A stretch of 64,000 nucleotides of DNA from Erysipelotrichaceae bacterium (GTDB lineage Bacteria > Bacillota_I > Bacilli_A > Erysipelotrichales > Erysipelotrichaceae), in contig JAFZQG010000012.1 of NCBI GenBank assembly GCA_017550145.1, positions 55,610-119,609 of the forward strand, written 5' to 3'. Below, one piece after another: positions 35,224 through 42,079 of the stretch. The notes beneath the pieces were generated by a model. The model did no database searches. It worked only from the letters and a program-made list of their open reading frames with translations, and was not told the DNA's origin. Position 1 is the stretch's first letter. Every line of letters starts with the position of its first letter. The translations under genes were made by a program, and so were the position numbers.

Positions 35224-35245
35224 GAGCCTCTGTAAAGAGGCTCTT
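35224..35245 (+). terminator. Terminator of the SPFH-PspC operon
   Basis: GAGCCTC (35224-35230), six-base loop, GAGGCTC (35237-35243), then two T. Confidence 0.75.
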
Positions 35246-35258
35246 GGATATTATAAAA

Positions 35259-35720
35259 ATGATAAATCTGTTCGATCTGTTTAAGAAAAAAGCCTATGAA
35301 GGCGATATCGTCGATCTCAAAGAGCGATATCGCGTCAGTGAAGCGACAGCCTATGACGGCGTGCCGACGGTTTATTATGACATTCTGAAACACGATGATA
35401 AGGAAAAAGTAGGATCGATCGATTTAAGATTTACGATCGAAGGCGACATGTACTATTACGGTCATGTCGGCTATAACGTTCTGCGTCGTTTCCGCGGTCA
35501 TGGCTACGCCTATGAAGCGTGTAAAGTTCTCTTCAGGATTGCCAGAAAAGAATTCGGGATGGAAGAGTTGATCATAACCTGTTCACCGGAGAATATTGCT
35601 TCCTATAAGACACTGGTTAAACTGGGCGGGGAAATGATCGAACAGGTCGATGTACCGCCAAATCACAGATTATACATGCTGGGAGAAAAAACCAAATGTA
35701 TATTCCGATACAAAATATAA
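35259..35720 (+). CDS. GNAT-family acetyltransferase
   Basis: A 153-residue N-acetyltransferase of the RimJ/RimL-like type: VGYNVLRRFRGHGYAYEACK contains the acetyl-CoA-binding R-x-x-G-x-G/A loop, and TCSPENIASYKTLVKLGG is the C-terminal signature. The acceptor is unknown. The start at 35259 is chosen; the frame also opens from a TTG at 35244, inside the preceding terminator. There is no Shine-Dalgarno, and a poor -10 (GATATT or TATTAT) is close, so this may be another leaderless gene. Confidence 0.8.
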   Translation: MINLFDLFKKKAYEGDIVDLKERYRVSEATAYDGVPTVYYDILKHDDKEKVGSIDLRFTIEGDMYYYGHVGYNVLRRFRGHGYAYEACKVLFRIARKEFGMEELIITCSPENIASYKTLVKLGGEMIEQVDVPPNHRLYMLGEKTKCIFRYKI

Positions 35721-35755
35721 AACGAAGTTGAATTATACTTCGTTTTTACTATAAT
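35720..35755 (+). promoter_or_regulatory. Terminator merged with the mntP promoter
   Basis: AAACGAAGT (35720-35728) and ACTTCGTTT (35737-35745) form a hairpin with a T run that ends the GNAT gene. The mntP promoter is embedded in it: TTGAAT (35728-35733), 16-bp spacer, TATAAT (35750-35755), 11 bases before the mntP ATG. Confidence 0.65.
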
Positions 35756-35766
35756 TAGAAGTTGTT

Positions 35767-36324
35767 ATGATTGATTTATTATTACTGGCGATCTCACTGG
35801 CTATGGACTCCATGTCGGTATCGATCGTCAATGGTATCAAGTATAAAAACTACGGGCCGAAGCAGATGTTTCTGGCTTCGCTTTCTTTCGGTTTCTTCCA
35901 GGGTCTGATGCCTTTACTTGGCTATCTGATCTTCACACCATTCATTCCTTATATCGCAAGATTTGATCACTGGATCGTCTTACTGGCTTTAGGTGCCATC
36001 GGTGTCAATATGATCAAAGAATCATTTGAAAAGGAAGAAATCGAAGAGAAATCATCGGATTTCACCTTAAAGATCCTTTTTGTGGAATCGATCGCTACCG
36101 CAATCGATGCGCTGAGTTCGGGTATTGTCTTACCGGAACTGCCGTTTCATCCGCTTGTCTCATGTCTGGTTATCTTCTTAGTGACCTTTATTATCTGTAT
36201 GATCGCTCATAACCTGGGTAAAAAAATCGCTCTGTTATTGAAAGACAAAGCGACGATGTGCGGCGGAATCATCCTGATCCTTCTTGGAATCAAGACGGTT
36301 CTCGAACATATGAATATACTATAA
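35767..36324 (+). CDS. mntP: Manganese efflux pump MntP
   Basis: MntP exports Mn2+ and protects against manganese excess. The 185-residue product has six predicted membrane helices in two repeats, each with the family's acidic motif: LAMDSMSVSIVNG (about 11-23) and ATAIDALSSGI (about 110-120). In many bacteria a yybP-ykoY Mn riboswitch precedes it; here only ~11 bases lie between the -10 and the ATG, so such a riboswitch cannot be present. Confidence 0.88.
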   Translation: MIDLLLLAISLAMDSMSVSIVNGIKYKNYGPKQMFLASLSFGFFQGLMPLLGYLIFTPFIPYIARFDHWIVLLALGAIGVNMIKESFEKEEIEEKSSDFTLKILFVESIATAIDALSSGIVLPELPFHPLVSCLVIFLVTFIICMIAHNLGKKIALLLKDKATMCGGIILILLGIKTVLEHMNIL

Positions 36325-36348
36325 AGACGCTATGCCAGCGTCTTTCCT
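36323..36348. terminator. Bidirectional terminator
   Basis: AAAGACGCT (36323-36331), five-base loop, AGCGTCTTT (36337-36345). It separates convergent mntP and the membrane-protein gene and overlaps the latter's 3' end. Confidence 0.8.
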
Positions 36349-36992
36349 TTATATTTGATCTCGTATGTGACCCGATTGGCCAGTTTCTTTTTAATAAATG
36401 GTTTAAGGATGATCAGGATCACAACTAATCCGAGAATGAATTTAGTGATATTTCTGTAGAATGTATATTTCTCCCAGAACATAGGTATCACGAAATCACA
36501 GGCACTGATGAAGATACTTCCAAGCAATACACTGAGAAACAGCTTTTTGGAGAAGATCTTCGACCATGGAAGATCAGGAAACAGAATCTTTATACAGATA
36601 CCGATGATCAGAAACAATAATAAGGTCTGTAAGATAAAGCCTAAGATCAGATGCGCAAACGGAGCGATCAGGGTCTTAAAGATCATATCAGCTAAGGCCA
36701 GTATTGCCGTACCTAAAACCCATAATGGCAGGAAGAAGACTGTTCTGACTCTGACCGGGATCTTATAGATTAGTCTCTTGAGTTTTTCCTTATAGCTTTC
36801 TTTTTCGCCGCCTTTTTCCAGATTATCTTCGGAATAGTCGTCGATGCTATCGATTACTGCTTTAGGTGTTTTAGGATAATCTTCCAAGAGATCTTTTGAG
36901 GAATCAAAAACCCCTCCGAGCAAAACGGAGATTGAGGTTAATCCGGCGATGATGCCAAGGCCTATTTTTCTGCGGGATATATTTGGTTCCAT
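36330..36992 (-). CDS. Hypothetical membrane protein, 220 aa
   Basis: I do not recognise this protein. Its 220 residues include an N-terminal hydrophobic segment (about 10-27), a polar charged stretch (about 30-70, with YSEDNLEKGGEKESYKEKLK) and about four further membrane helices in the C-terminal two thirds. The end is basic. It is divergent from the 83-aa gene with only 16 bp between start codons. Its TATAAT lies exactly six bases before the ATG, and there is no Shine-Dalgarno. Confidence 0.7.
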   Translation of the reverse strand: MEPNISRRKIGLGIIAGLTSISVLLGGVFDSSKDLLEDYPKTPKAVIDSIDDYSEDNLEKGGEKESYKEKLKRLIYKIPVRVRTVFFLPLWVLGTAILALADMIFKTLIAPFAHLILGFILQTLLLFLIIGICIKILFPDLPWSKIFSKKLFLSVLLGSIFISACDFVIPMFWEKYTFYRNITKFILGLVVILIILKPFIKKKLANRVTYEIKYKGKTLA

Positions 36993-37008
36993 ACTATAAT
37001 TATAATAT
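36993..37008. promoter_or_regulatory. 16-bp divergent promoter region
   Basis: The whole space between two divergent start codons is 16 bp. It reads TACTATAATTATAATA-like, with TATAAT at 36995-37000 for the plus strand (eight bases before ATG 37009) and the complement of 36999-37004 for the minus strand (six bases before ATG 36992). Any -35 or upstream contacts must lie inside the coding regions. Confidence 0.65.
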
Positions 37009-37260
37009 ATGGAAAAACTTAACGATATAAATGAAGCTGTATCCTATCTCAGAGAAGGTGATATCGTAACCTGCAACGGCAAGGATCAGTTCATCATGAA
37101 AGAGGAGCGAATCCACCGTTACAGTGAAGGAACGCACTTTTCGATGGAATTGCAGGAATTCATGGAACTGTATAAGAAAAACAGGTTCTATCTTTATGAA
37201 GAACCTGTGGAAATCGATGAAAGCAAGGATGAAGCCTATTACCGATTCTATAAGAAGTAA
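37009..37260 (+). CDS. Hypothetical protein, 83 aa
   Basis: A small unrecognised protein of 83 residues. It is polar and charged, with no signal or membrane segment; it begins with EKLNDINEAVSYLREGDIVT, reminiscent of a small beta-barrel (Gly-Asp turn) followed by a C-terminal helix. It is monocistronic with a leaderless-type promoter. Codon use is like that of its neighbours, and the gene fills the space between two others neatly. Confidence 0.65.
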   Translation: MEKLNDINEAVSYLREGDIVTCNGKDQFIMKEERIHRYSEGTHFSMELQEFMELYKKNRFYLYEEPVEIDESKDEAYYRFYKK

Positions 37261-37268
37261 TAGGTTTT

Positions 37269-37832
37269 TTATCTCTTTTTATAGATCATTCCTAGTACAG
37301 CACCGGAGATACCGCCGATGATGTGGGTGATATGCGAGATATTATCCGTAGCAGTCATGCCGGTATAGAACTCTGTTCCCAGCCACATAGCCGCAACCAG
37401 GATGAGGGTAATAGGGATACCGTTTTCTTTACCGGTAATCGATGACAGCAGGATGAACGCAAAGACTACACCGCTGGCTCCCAGCAGCATGACGTTTGGC
37501 TGGATAATGTTGTGAATAACACCGGTAACGATCGCTGTGGTAAGAATGACTGTTATTAAACGGTCATGGTACTTTTCTTCAAGGATCGGTCCCAGAAGCA
37601 GTATATACAACATATTTGAAACCAGGTGTTCATAGCCCGCGTGGCCAAACACGTGGCAGATAAGTCTGACATAGGTCATGATCGAAAACCATGATGATCC
37701 GTAGGTTGAAAAAACCAGGACAGTAGATGCGGAATTGGTTGCATAATCAAGTCCCAGAGCGATCAGACAGATCAGCGCAAAGGTGATCGTGATCGGTGCA
37801 TTAATGTATATTCTGAATTTCTTTCTGTTCAT
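37269..37832 (-). CDS. Rhomboid-family intramembrane serine protease
   Basis: A 187-residue polytopic membrane protein of the rhomboid family. HAGYEHLVSNM (about 64-74) is the conserved loop/TM2 motif, the catalytic serine is in LLGASGVVFA (Ser120) and the catalytic histidine in THIIGG (His170). Substrates are unknown. The start at 37832 is chosen over a TTG six codons earlier because an extended -10 (TGC-AATAAT) lies six bases upstream. It is divergent from the patatin gene with 45 bp between starts. Confidence 0.85.
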   Translation of the reverse strand: MNRKKFRIYINAPITITFALICLIALGLDYATNSASTVLVFSTYGSSWFSIMTYVRLICHVFGHAGYEHLVSNMLYILLLGPILEEKYHDRLITVILTTAIVTGVIHNIIQPNVMLLGASGVVFAFILLSSITGKENGIPITLILVAAMWLGTEFYTGMTATDNISHITHIIGGISGAVLGMIYKKR

Positions 37833-37877
37833 GTCTCTATTATTGCACAAATATTTCTTTAAGAATAAAATTAAATC
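37833..37877. promoter_or_regulatory. Divergent leaderless promoters, rhomboid / patatin
   Basis: AATAAT preceded by TGC (complement of 37839-37847) is six bases from the rhomboid ATG; TAAAAT (37866-37871) is six bases from the patatin ATG. Confidence 0.6.
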
Positions 37878-38738
37878 ATGAGTAAAATCAGAACCTCGTT
37901 AGTCCTTGAAGGTGGAGGCATGCGCGGTGCCTATACGGCGGGTGCTTTGTCCTGGCTTATTGATAACGGGGTTGAATTTGACAGATCATACGGGATCTCG
38001 ACGGGAGCGGTTTATCTGTGTAACTTTCTGATGAAAGCGAAGGATAAGCTTTTTGATTTCTCGGTCAATGGGATTGTCGATAAACGTATCTTATGGTGGC
38101 GGGCTTTCTTACGCTGTGGCAAGATCGTCGATTACGATTATCTTTTTGATCAGATCCTGACGGTCGAAAAGAAGTTCGATATTTCACCGTTAAAGAAATG
38201 CAAACGCGAGGGATTTATCGGCATTTATGATCTGAGTATCGGTAAGACCGAATACCATTCGACTAAGGAAATCGATATGAAGGAACTGCAGGCTTCGACT
38301 GCTTTACCGATCTTAGGCAAGTCTGTCAAATATAACGGAAAAGAACTGATGGATGGCGGTATCACGGACATGATCCCGGTAACCAAGGCGGTGGAAGACG
38401 GGTGCAACAGGCATCTGATCATCACCACCAAACCGGGTAATTATGTCAGAAAACCGGCTAAAAAGGTCATCGTCGAGCTTATGCGATTAACATATCCGCA
38501 ATGTGCCAATATCTCCAAGGATTATGAGATCAGACATCTCAATTATCAGAAACAGATCGATCTGATCAAAGATCTCGAAGAGAAAAAAGAAGCGGTATAC
38601 GTCTATCCTTCAAGAAGTTCCAAAGTCACAAGACTGGGCGGAACCAGTGAAGAACTTACCGAATTATACAATCTCGGTTATTCCGACATGGAAGAAAACC
38701 GTGAACGGATTTTTGAATTGCTTGGTATAAATGCTTAA
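37878..38738 (+). CDS. Patatin-like phospholipase
   Basis: A 286-residue patatin-family acyl hydrolase (YjjU/RssA-like). The oxyanion loop EGGGMRGAYTAG (11-22), the nucleophile in GISTG (Ser41) and the Asp of the dyad in MDGGITD (about 155-161) are all present, so it should be active. It has no signal peptide and probably acts on lipids from the inside. It overlaps the next lipoprotein gene by eight bases. Confidence 0.9.
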   Translation: MSKIRTSLVLEGGGMRGAYTAGALSWLIDNGVEFDRSYGISTGAVYLCNFLMKAKDKLFDFSVNGIVDKRILWWRAFLRCGKIVDYDYLFDQILTVEKKFDISPLKKCKREGFIGIYDLSIGKTEYHSTKEIDMKELQASTALPILGKSVKYNGKELMDGGITDMIPVTKAVEDGCNRHLIITTKPGNYVRKPAKKVIVELMRLTYPQCANISKDYEIRHLNYQKQIDLIKDLEEKKEAVYVYPSRSSKVTRLGGTSEELTELYNLGYSDMEENRERIFELLGINA

Positions 38739-39987
38739 AAAGATAACCTTACTGATCCTGCTTCTGCTTTTATGTGCCTGTCAGAAGCCTGAAGAAGAAC
38801 CGCAGGAAGATATTAGGGAAGAATACATTGATCCCGTCAGGGATGTTTTTATTTTTGAAAAACTTGATCCGAATCTCAGGGTCAGAATCAAGAAAGCCAA
38901 CGGCAATAATGATTTCAAGAACTATCAGTTCAAGATCCTAGGTAAAGAAGTCTATGACGGTGAAGTCAAAGATATCAATGGAAATACGGTTAACCTCAAA
39001 GACTATGACCGGTTTATTCTGGAAGTCGCTTCGATCGACTGCAGTCATTGCCGGAAACAGTTAAGTATAATCAGTAAGCTCACCCAAGACAGCAATATTA
39101 AGCTTATTCAGTATTTCAATGTCGGAACCGCTGAAGAAGTTAAGGAAATGTATAAGGAAGAAGGCGTCTCTTTAAATGATGAAATAATCGTTATTGCCAG
39201 AGATGAGAGCTTTAAGAATTATATAAACGATACCTTAAAACTGAAAAACTATCCTACCTATTTAAGCTGTGATAAGGGTATTATCACTTTCAATACGATC
39301 GGTGAATTAAACGAGGAATCATATCCCGAATTCTGTGATATCGGTTTTGTGAATCCGCTTAAAGACAGCGATCTGATCGATAAGGATGGAAATGATCTGC
39401 ATACTTTAAACAGAAGCATTGAAGATGTGAAGAGTGATCTGAGTAAAGAAAACCAGAAGAAACTTGAAGAGCTGGATAATGATGATTATACGGAAGAACT
39501 GACTCTTAAACTAATGGGCAAAGAACCTGATCTCACAACAAAATCAGAATCATCTAACGATTTATATTATTCGGAAGTTAGTGATTTCAAGGAATACGAA
39601 GAAGATAAACTGGTACTGATCTATACCTATCTCAGAGATAACAGTGAAACGGATAAAGTCTTATTCATCAATGATCTGATGGAAGGATATGAGGATCTCA
39701 AATTCGTGGTGGTTCTGGTCGAAGGATTCGAATCATCTTCTGCTGCCTTAAGAAATATGAATATCCGTTTCAACTGTCCGGTGGTTTCAGTACTGGGCAA
39801 TCTGCCGGAAGATCTTTTCAATTTCGGACTGGCTGCTTATCCGACAACTCTGTTTGTGGATAAGGGAACATTTACCGGCGCTTATTCGAATGTTGAGAGT
39901 AAAGAAAAGTTCGATACGGCGATCGAACTGTTTCTGTCTGAAAACTGTATAGCCTACAAGCGAAACAATCAGATATCAAACGGATAA
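38731..39987 (+). CDS. Lipoprotein with two thioredoxin-like domains
   Basis: A 418-residue predicted lipoprotein with lipobox LCAC (lipid cysteine at about 17). The first thioredoxin-like domain (about 70-200) has a CSHC pair (Cys104, Cys107) and a cis-Pro-like NYPTYL. The second (about 285-400) keeps AYPTTLFVD but has no CXXC pair and is probably structural or binding. An acidic linker joins them. A role in thiol redox outside the membrane is inferred. It shares the operon with the patatin gene and its 3' end overlaps the convergent pseudouridine synthase gene by 19 bases. Confidence 0.75.
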   Translation: MLKKITLLILLLLLCACQKPEEEPQEDIREEYIDPVRDVFIFEKLDPNLRVRIKKANGNNDFKNYQFKILGKEVYDGEVKDINGNTVNLKDYDRFILEVASIDCSHCRKQLSIISKLTQDSNIKLIQYFNVGTAEEVKEMYKEEGVSLNDEIIVIARDESFKNYINDTLKLKNYPTYLSCDKGIITFNTIGELNEESYPEFCDIGFVNPLKDSDLIDKDGNDLHTLNRSIEDVKSDLSKENQKKLEELDNDDYTEELTLKLMGKEPDLTTKSESSNDLYYSEVSDFKEYEEDKLVLIYTYLRDNSETDKVLFINDLMEGYEDLKFVVVLVEGFESSSAALRNMNIRFNCPVVSVLGNLPEDLFNFGLAAYPTTLFVDKGTFTGAYSNVESKEKFDTAIELFLSENCIAYKRNNQISNG

Positions 39988-40610
39988 CGGTCTGTTTCAC
40001 TTATAAAGGTCATTTTCTCACCGGTGGTCGGATGATCAAACTCGATCAGGTGTGACCATAAGGCGATCTGCTGTCCTATGACAGCTTTTTTATTATAGCG
40101 CTGATCTCCCCATAAAGGATGATTGCGGCTGGAGAACTGGACTCTGATCTGATGGGGACGCCCGGTCTGCAGGTCAACTTTGACTAAGGCCAGATTGTCT
40201 TTTCTTTTTAATACCTCATAATCCAGAATGGCTTCTTTTCCTTTAGGGTCAACTCTGACGGTATTGGTTTTAGGGTCCTTAAGCAGTCTGTCTTCAAAAC
40301 GGTCTGAATCTTTTAAACCGTTATCTTCTACGACAGCCAGATATTCCTTATGAAAGGTATTCTTACGGATCTGATCGGACAGTCTTGAAGCGGCTTTGGA
40401 AGTACGCGCGAAGACACAGACTCCGCCGACCGGTCTGTCTAAGCGATGCACAAGTCCAAGATAGACATCACCCGGTTTCTGATACTTTTCTTTGATGTAT
40501 GCCTTGGCTAAGGAAAGCAGATCTTCATCTTTGGAACTGTCTTCCTGCATTGGCACATTAACCGGTTTTTCCACTACCAGCAGGTGATTGTCTTCGTAGA
40601 TTACTTTCAC
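39969..40610 (-). CDS. RluA-family pseudouridine synthase
   Basis: Converts uridine to pseudouridine in rRNA or tRNA. The 213-residue product has the catalytic motif HRLDRPVGG with Asp near residue 61, and the segment LQTGRPHQIRVQF that closes the family fold. It lacks an S4 domain, like RluA/TruC-type enzymes; the RNA target is unknown. I take the GTG start at 40610, which overlaps the upstream stop as GTGA and has AGGTGG upstream; an ATG at 40637 would lengthen the protein by nine residues and overlap the upstream gene by 31 bases. Confidence 0.85.
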   Translation of the reverse strand: MKVIYEDNHLLVVEKPVNVPMQEDSSKDEDLLSLAKAYIKEKYQKPGDVYLGLVHRLDRPVGGVCVFARTSKAASRLSDQIRKNTFHKEYLAVVEDNGLKDSDRFEDRLLKDPKTNTVRVDPKGKEAILDYEVLKRKDNLALVKVDLQTGRPHQIRVQFSSRNHPLWGDQRYNKKAVIGQQIALWSHLIEFDHPTTGEKMTFISETDRYPFDI

Positions 40611-41470
40611 CTGTACCACCTGGTCGTCTGTCCGCAAGGCAGAACGTAATCTGAATCTTTTATCTTAATACCGATCTCATCGGCTTCTACGATACCGCCC
40701 AGATCATGATCATCGGCATGTTTGCGCAAAGTGTTATACATGACCGTTGAAGAATAACCGGTCGTATAGGTATTGATGATGAAGAATAGTGGATCATCAC
40801 TCAGTAGTTCAAGACAGTTGGTGATGAGCGGATTGATCTTGTCTTCAAAACGGAAGAGTTCGTTATCCGGGCCTCTGCCATAGGAAGGAGGGTCCATAAT
40901 GATACCGTCGTACTTGCGTCCTCTGCGGATTTCACGGGAGGTGAATTTCAATGCATCATCGACGATGAATCGGATCATATTATTCTCTAAATGCGAGAGC
41001 TTCATGTTTTCTTTGGCCCATTCGTTGATGCCTTTAGAGGCATCCAGATGAACGACTTCGACAGCTCCGGCTTTGGAAGCGGCCATTGTCGCTGCTCCGG
41101 TATAGGCAAAAAGATTAAGGATATGTAAATCCTTTTTACCTTCGATCTTATCCATGATGAAGTCCCAGTTGGCACTTTGCTCAGGGAAGAGTCCGGTATG
41201 TTTAAATCCGGTCGGCGAGACTTTAAAAGTCAGACCGCGGTATTCGACTTTCCATGATTCGGGAAGCTTATTCCTGTATTCCCAATGACCTCCGCCTTTA
41301 TCGCTGCGGTAGTATGTCGCATCGGCTTTTTCCCATAATTCCGGCTTTGTTTTAGGCCAGATCGCCATCGGATCGGGTCTTCTGAGAATGACGCCTTTCC
41401 AGTTTTCCAGCTTTTCTTTGTCACCGGCATCAAGCAGGGTATAATCTTTGAAACTTTCGCTTGTAATCAT
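40607..41470 (-). CDS. Class I SAM methyltransferase, RlmI-like
   Basis: A 287-residue methyltransferase of the COG1092 group. Motif I is LNLFAYTGAATMAASKAGA (about 118-136), with a DPPSYGRG catalytic segment near 198 that suits rRNA base methylation. It is shorter at the N-terminus than RlmI and has no PUA domain. It is co-transcribed with the pseudouridine synthase (GTGA overlap), which supports an RNA-modification role. TAAAAT six bases before the ATG predicts a leaderless mRNA. Confidence 0.8.
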   Translation of the reverse strand: MITSESFKDYTLLDAGDKEKLENWKGVILRRPDPMAIWPKTKPELWEKADATYYRSDKGGGHWEYRNKLPESWKVEYRGLTFKVSPTGFKHTGLFPEQSANWDFIMDKIEGKKDLHILNLFAYTGAATMAASKAGAVEVVHLDASKGINEWAKENMKLSHLENNMIRFIVDDALKFTSREIRRGRKYDGIIMDPPSYGRGPDNELFRFEDKINPLITNCLELLSDDPLFFIINTYTTGYSSTVMYNTLRKHADDHDLGGIVEADEIGIKIKDSDYVLPCGQTTRWYR

Positions 41471-41506
41471 ACCTAAATTTTAGCACGCATGTAGTAAAAT
41501 AAGTGT
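41471..41506. promoter_or_regulatory. Divergent leaderless promoters, methyltransferase / Nudix
   Basis: Thirty-six bp between start codons. TAAAAT (complement of 41477-41482) is six bases from the minus-strand ATG; TAAAAT (41495-41500) is six bases from the plus-strand GTG at 41507. Confidence 0.65.
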
Positions 41507-42079
41507 GTGAATATTTACCGTGAGATCAGTGAATACATACCATACAATGCCCAGGAAGAGGCAGATAAAAGAAACATTCTGGCTTTTCTTGATAAGTATG
41601 AAAATGCCTTTGAGCGTGAGAATGAACTGGCTCATATGACAGCTTCAGCCTGGGTTACAAATAAAGAAAGAAATAAGATCCTGATGGCCTATCACAAGAT
41701 CTATGACTCCTGGGCCTGGCTGGGCGGACATTGCGATGGGGAGAAGGACTGTCTCAAGGTGGCACTAAAAGAAGTCAGAGAAGAAACCGGAGTAAAGAAT
41801 GTGAAGCCGGTAAGTGAAGATATCTTCTCTTTGGAAATATTAAGTGTTGATTCGCATATGAAAAAAGGGAAATATGTTCCGACGCATCTGCATCTTAATG
41901 TGACTTATCTTCTGGAAGCAGACGAGAATGATGAACTGTTTGTGAAGGAAGAAGAAAACAGTTCCGTCGGATGGTTCGGATTGGATGAGGCTGTGGAAAA
42001 ATCCAATGAGAAATGGTTTAAAGAAAATATCTATACCAAACTGAATAAGAAGTTGAGGGAGAAATATGAAATCGATTAA
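41507..42079 (+). CDS. Nudix hydrolase
   Basis: A 190-residue Nudix protein. The box spans about residues 72-95 (GGHCDGEKD...KEVREETGV), with the REVxEE core intact for metal binding. The substrate is unknown; the length and the histidine-rich strand THLHLNVTYLL resemble YfcD/IPP-like Nudix proteins only loosely. It starts with GTG and no Shine-Dalgarno, six bases after a TAAAAT. It is the first gene of a unit with the TTD14-like gene (14-base overlap) and pcrA. Confidence 0.85.
   Translation: MNIYREISEYIPYNAQEEADKRNILAFLDKYENAFERENELAHMTASAWVTNKERNKILMAYHKIYDSWAWLGGHCDGEKDCLKVALKEVREETGVKNVKPVSEDIFSLEILSVDSHMKKGKYVPTHLHLNVTYLLEADENDELFVKEEENSSVGWFGLDEAVEKSNEKWFKENIYTKLNKKLREKYEID

Noticed and set aside
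35767..35790. Manganese riboswitch before mntP
   Set aside because: Only 11 bases separate the -10 from the ATG, which leaves no room for one.
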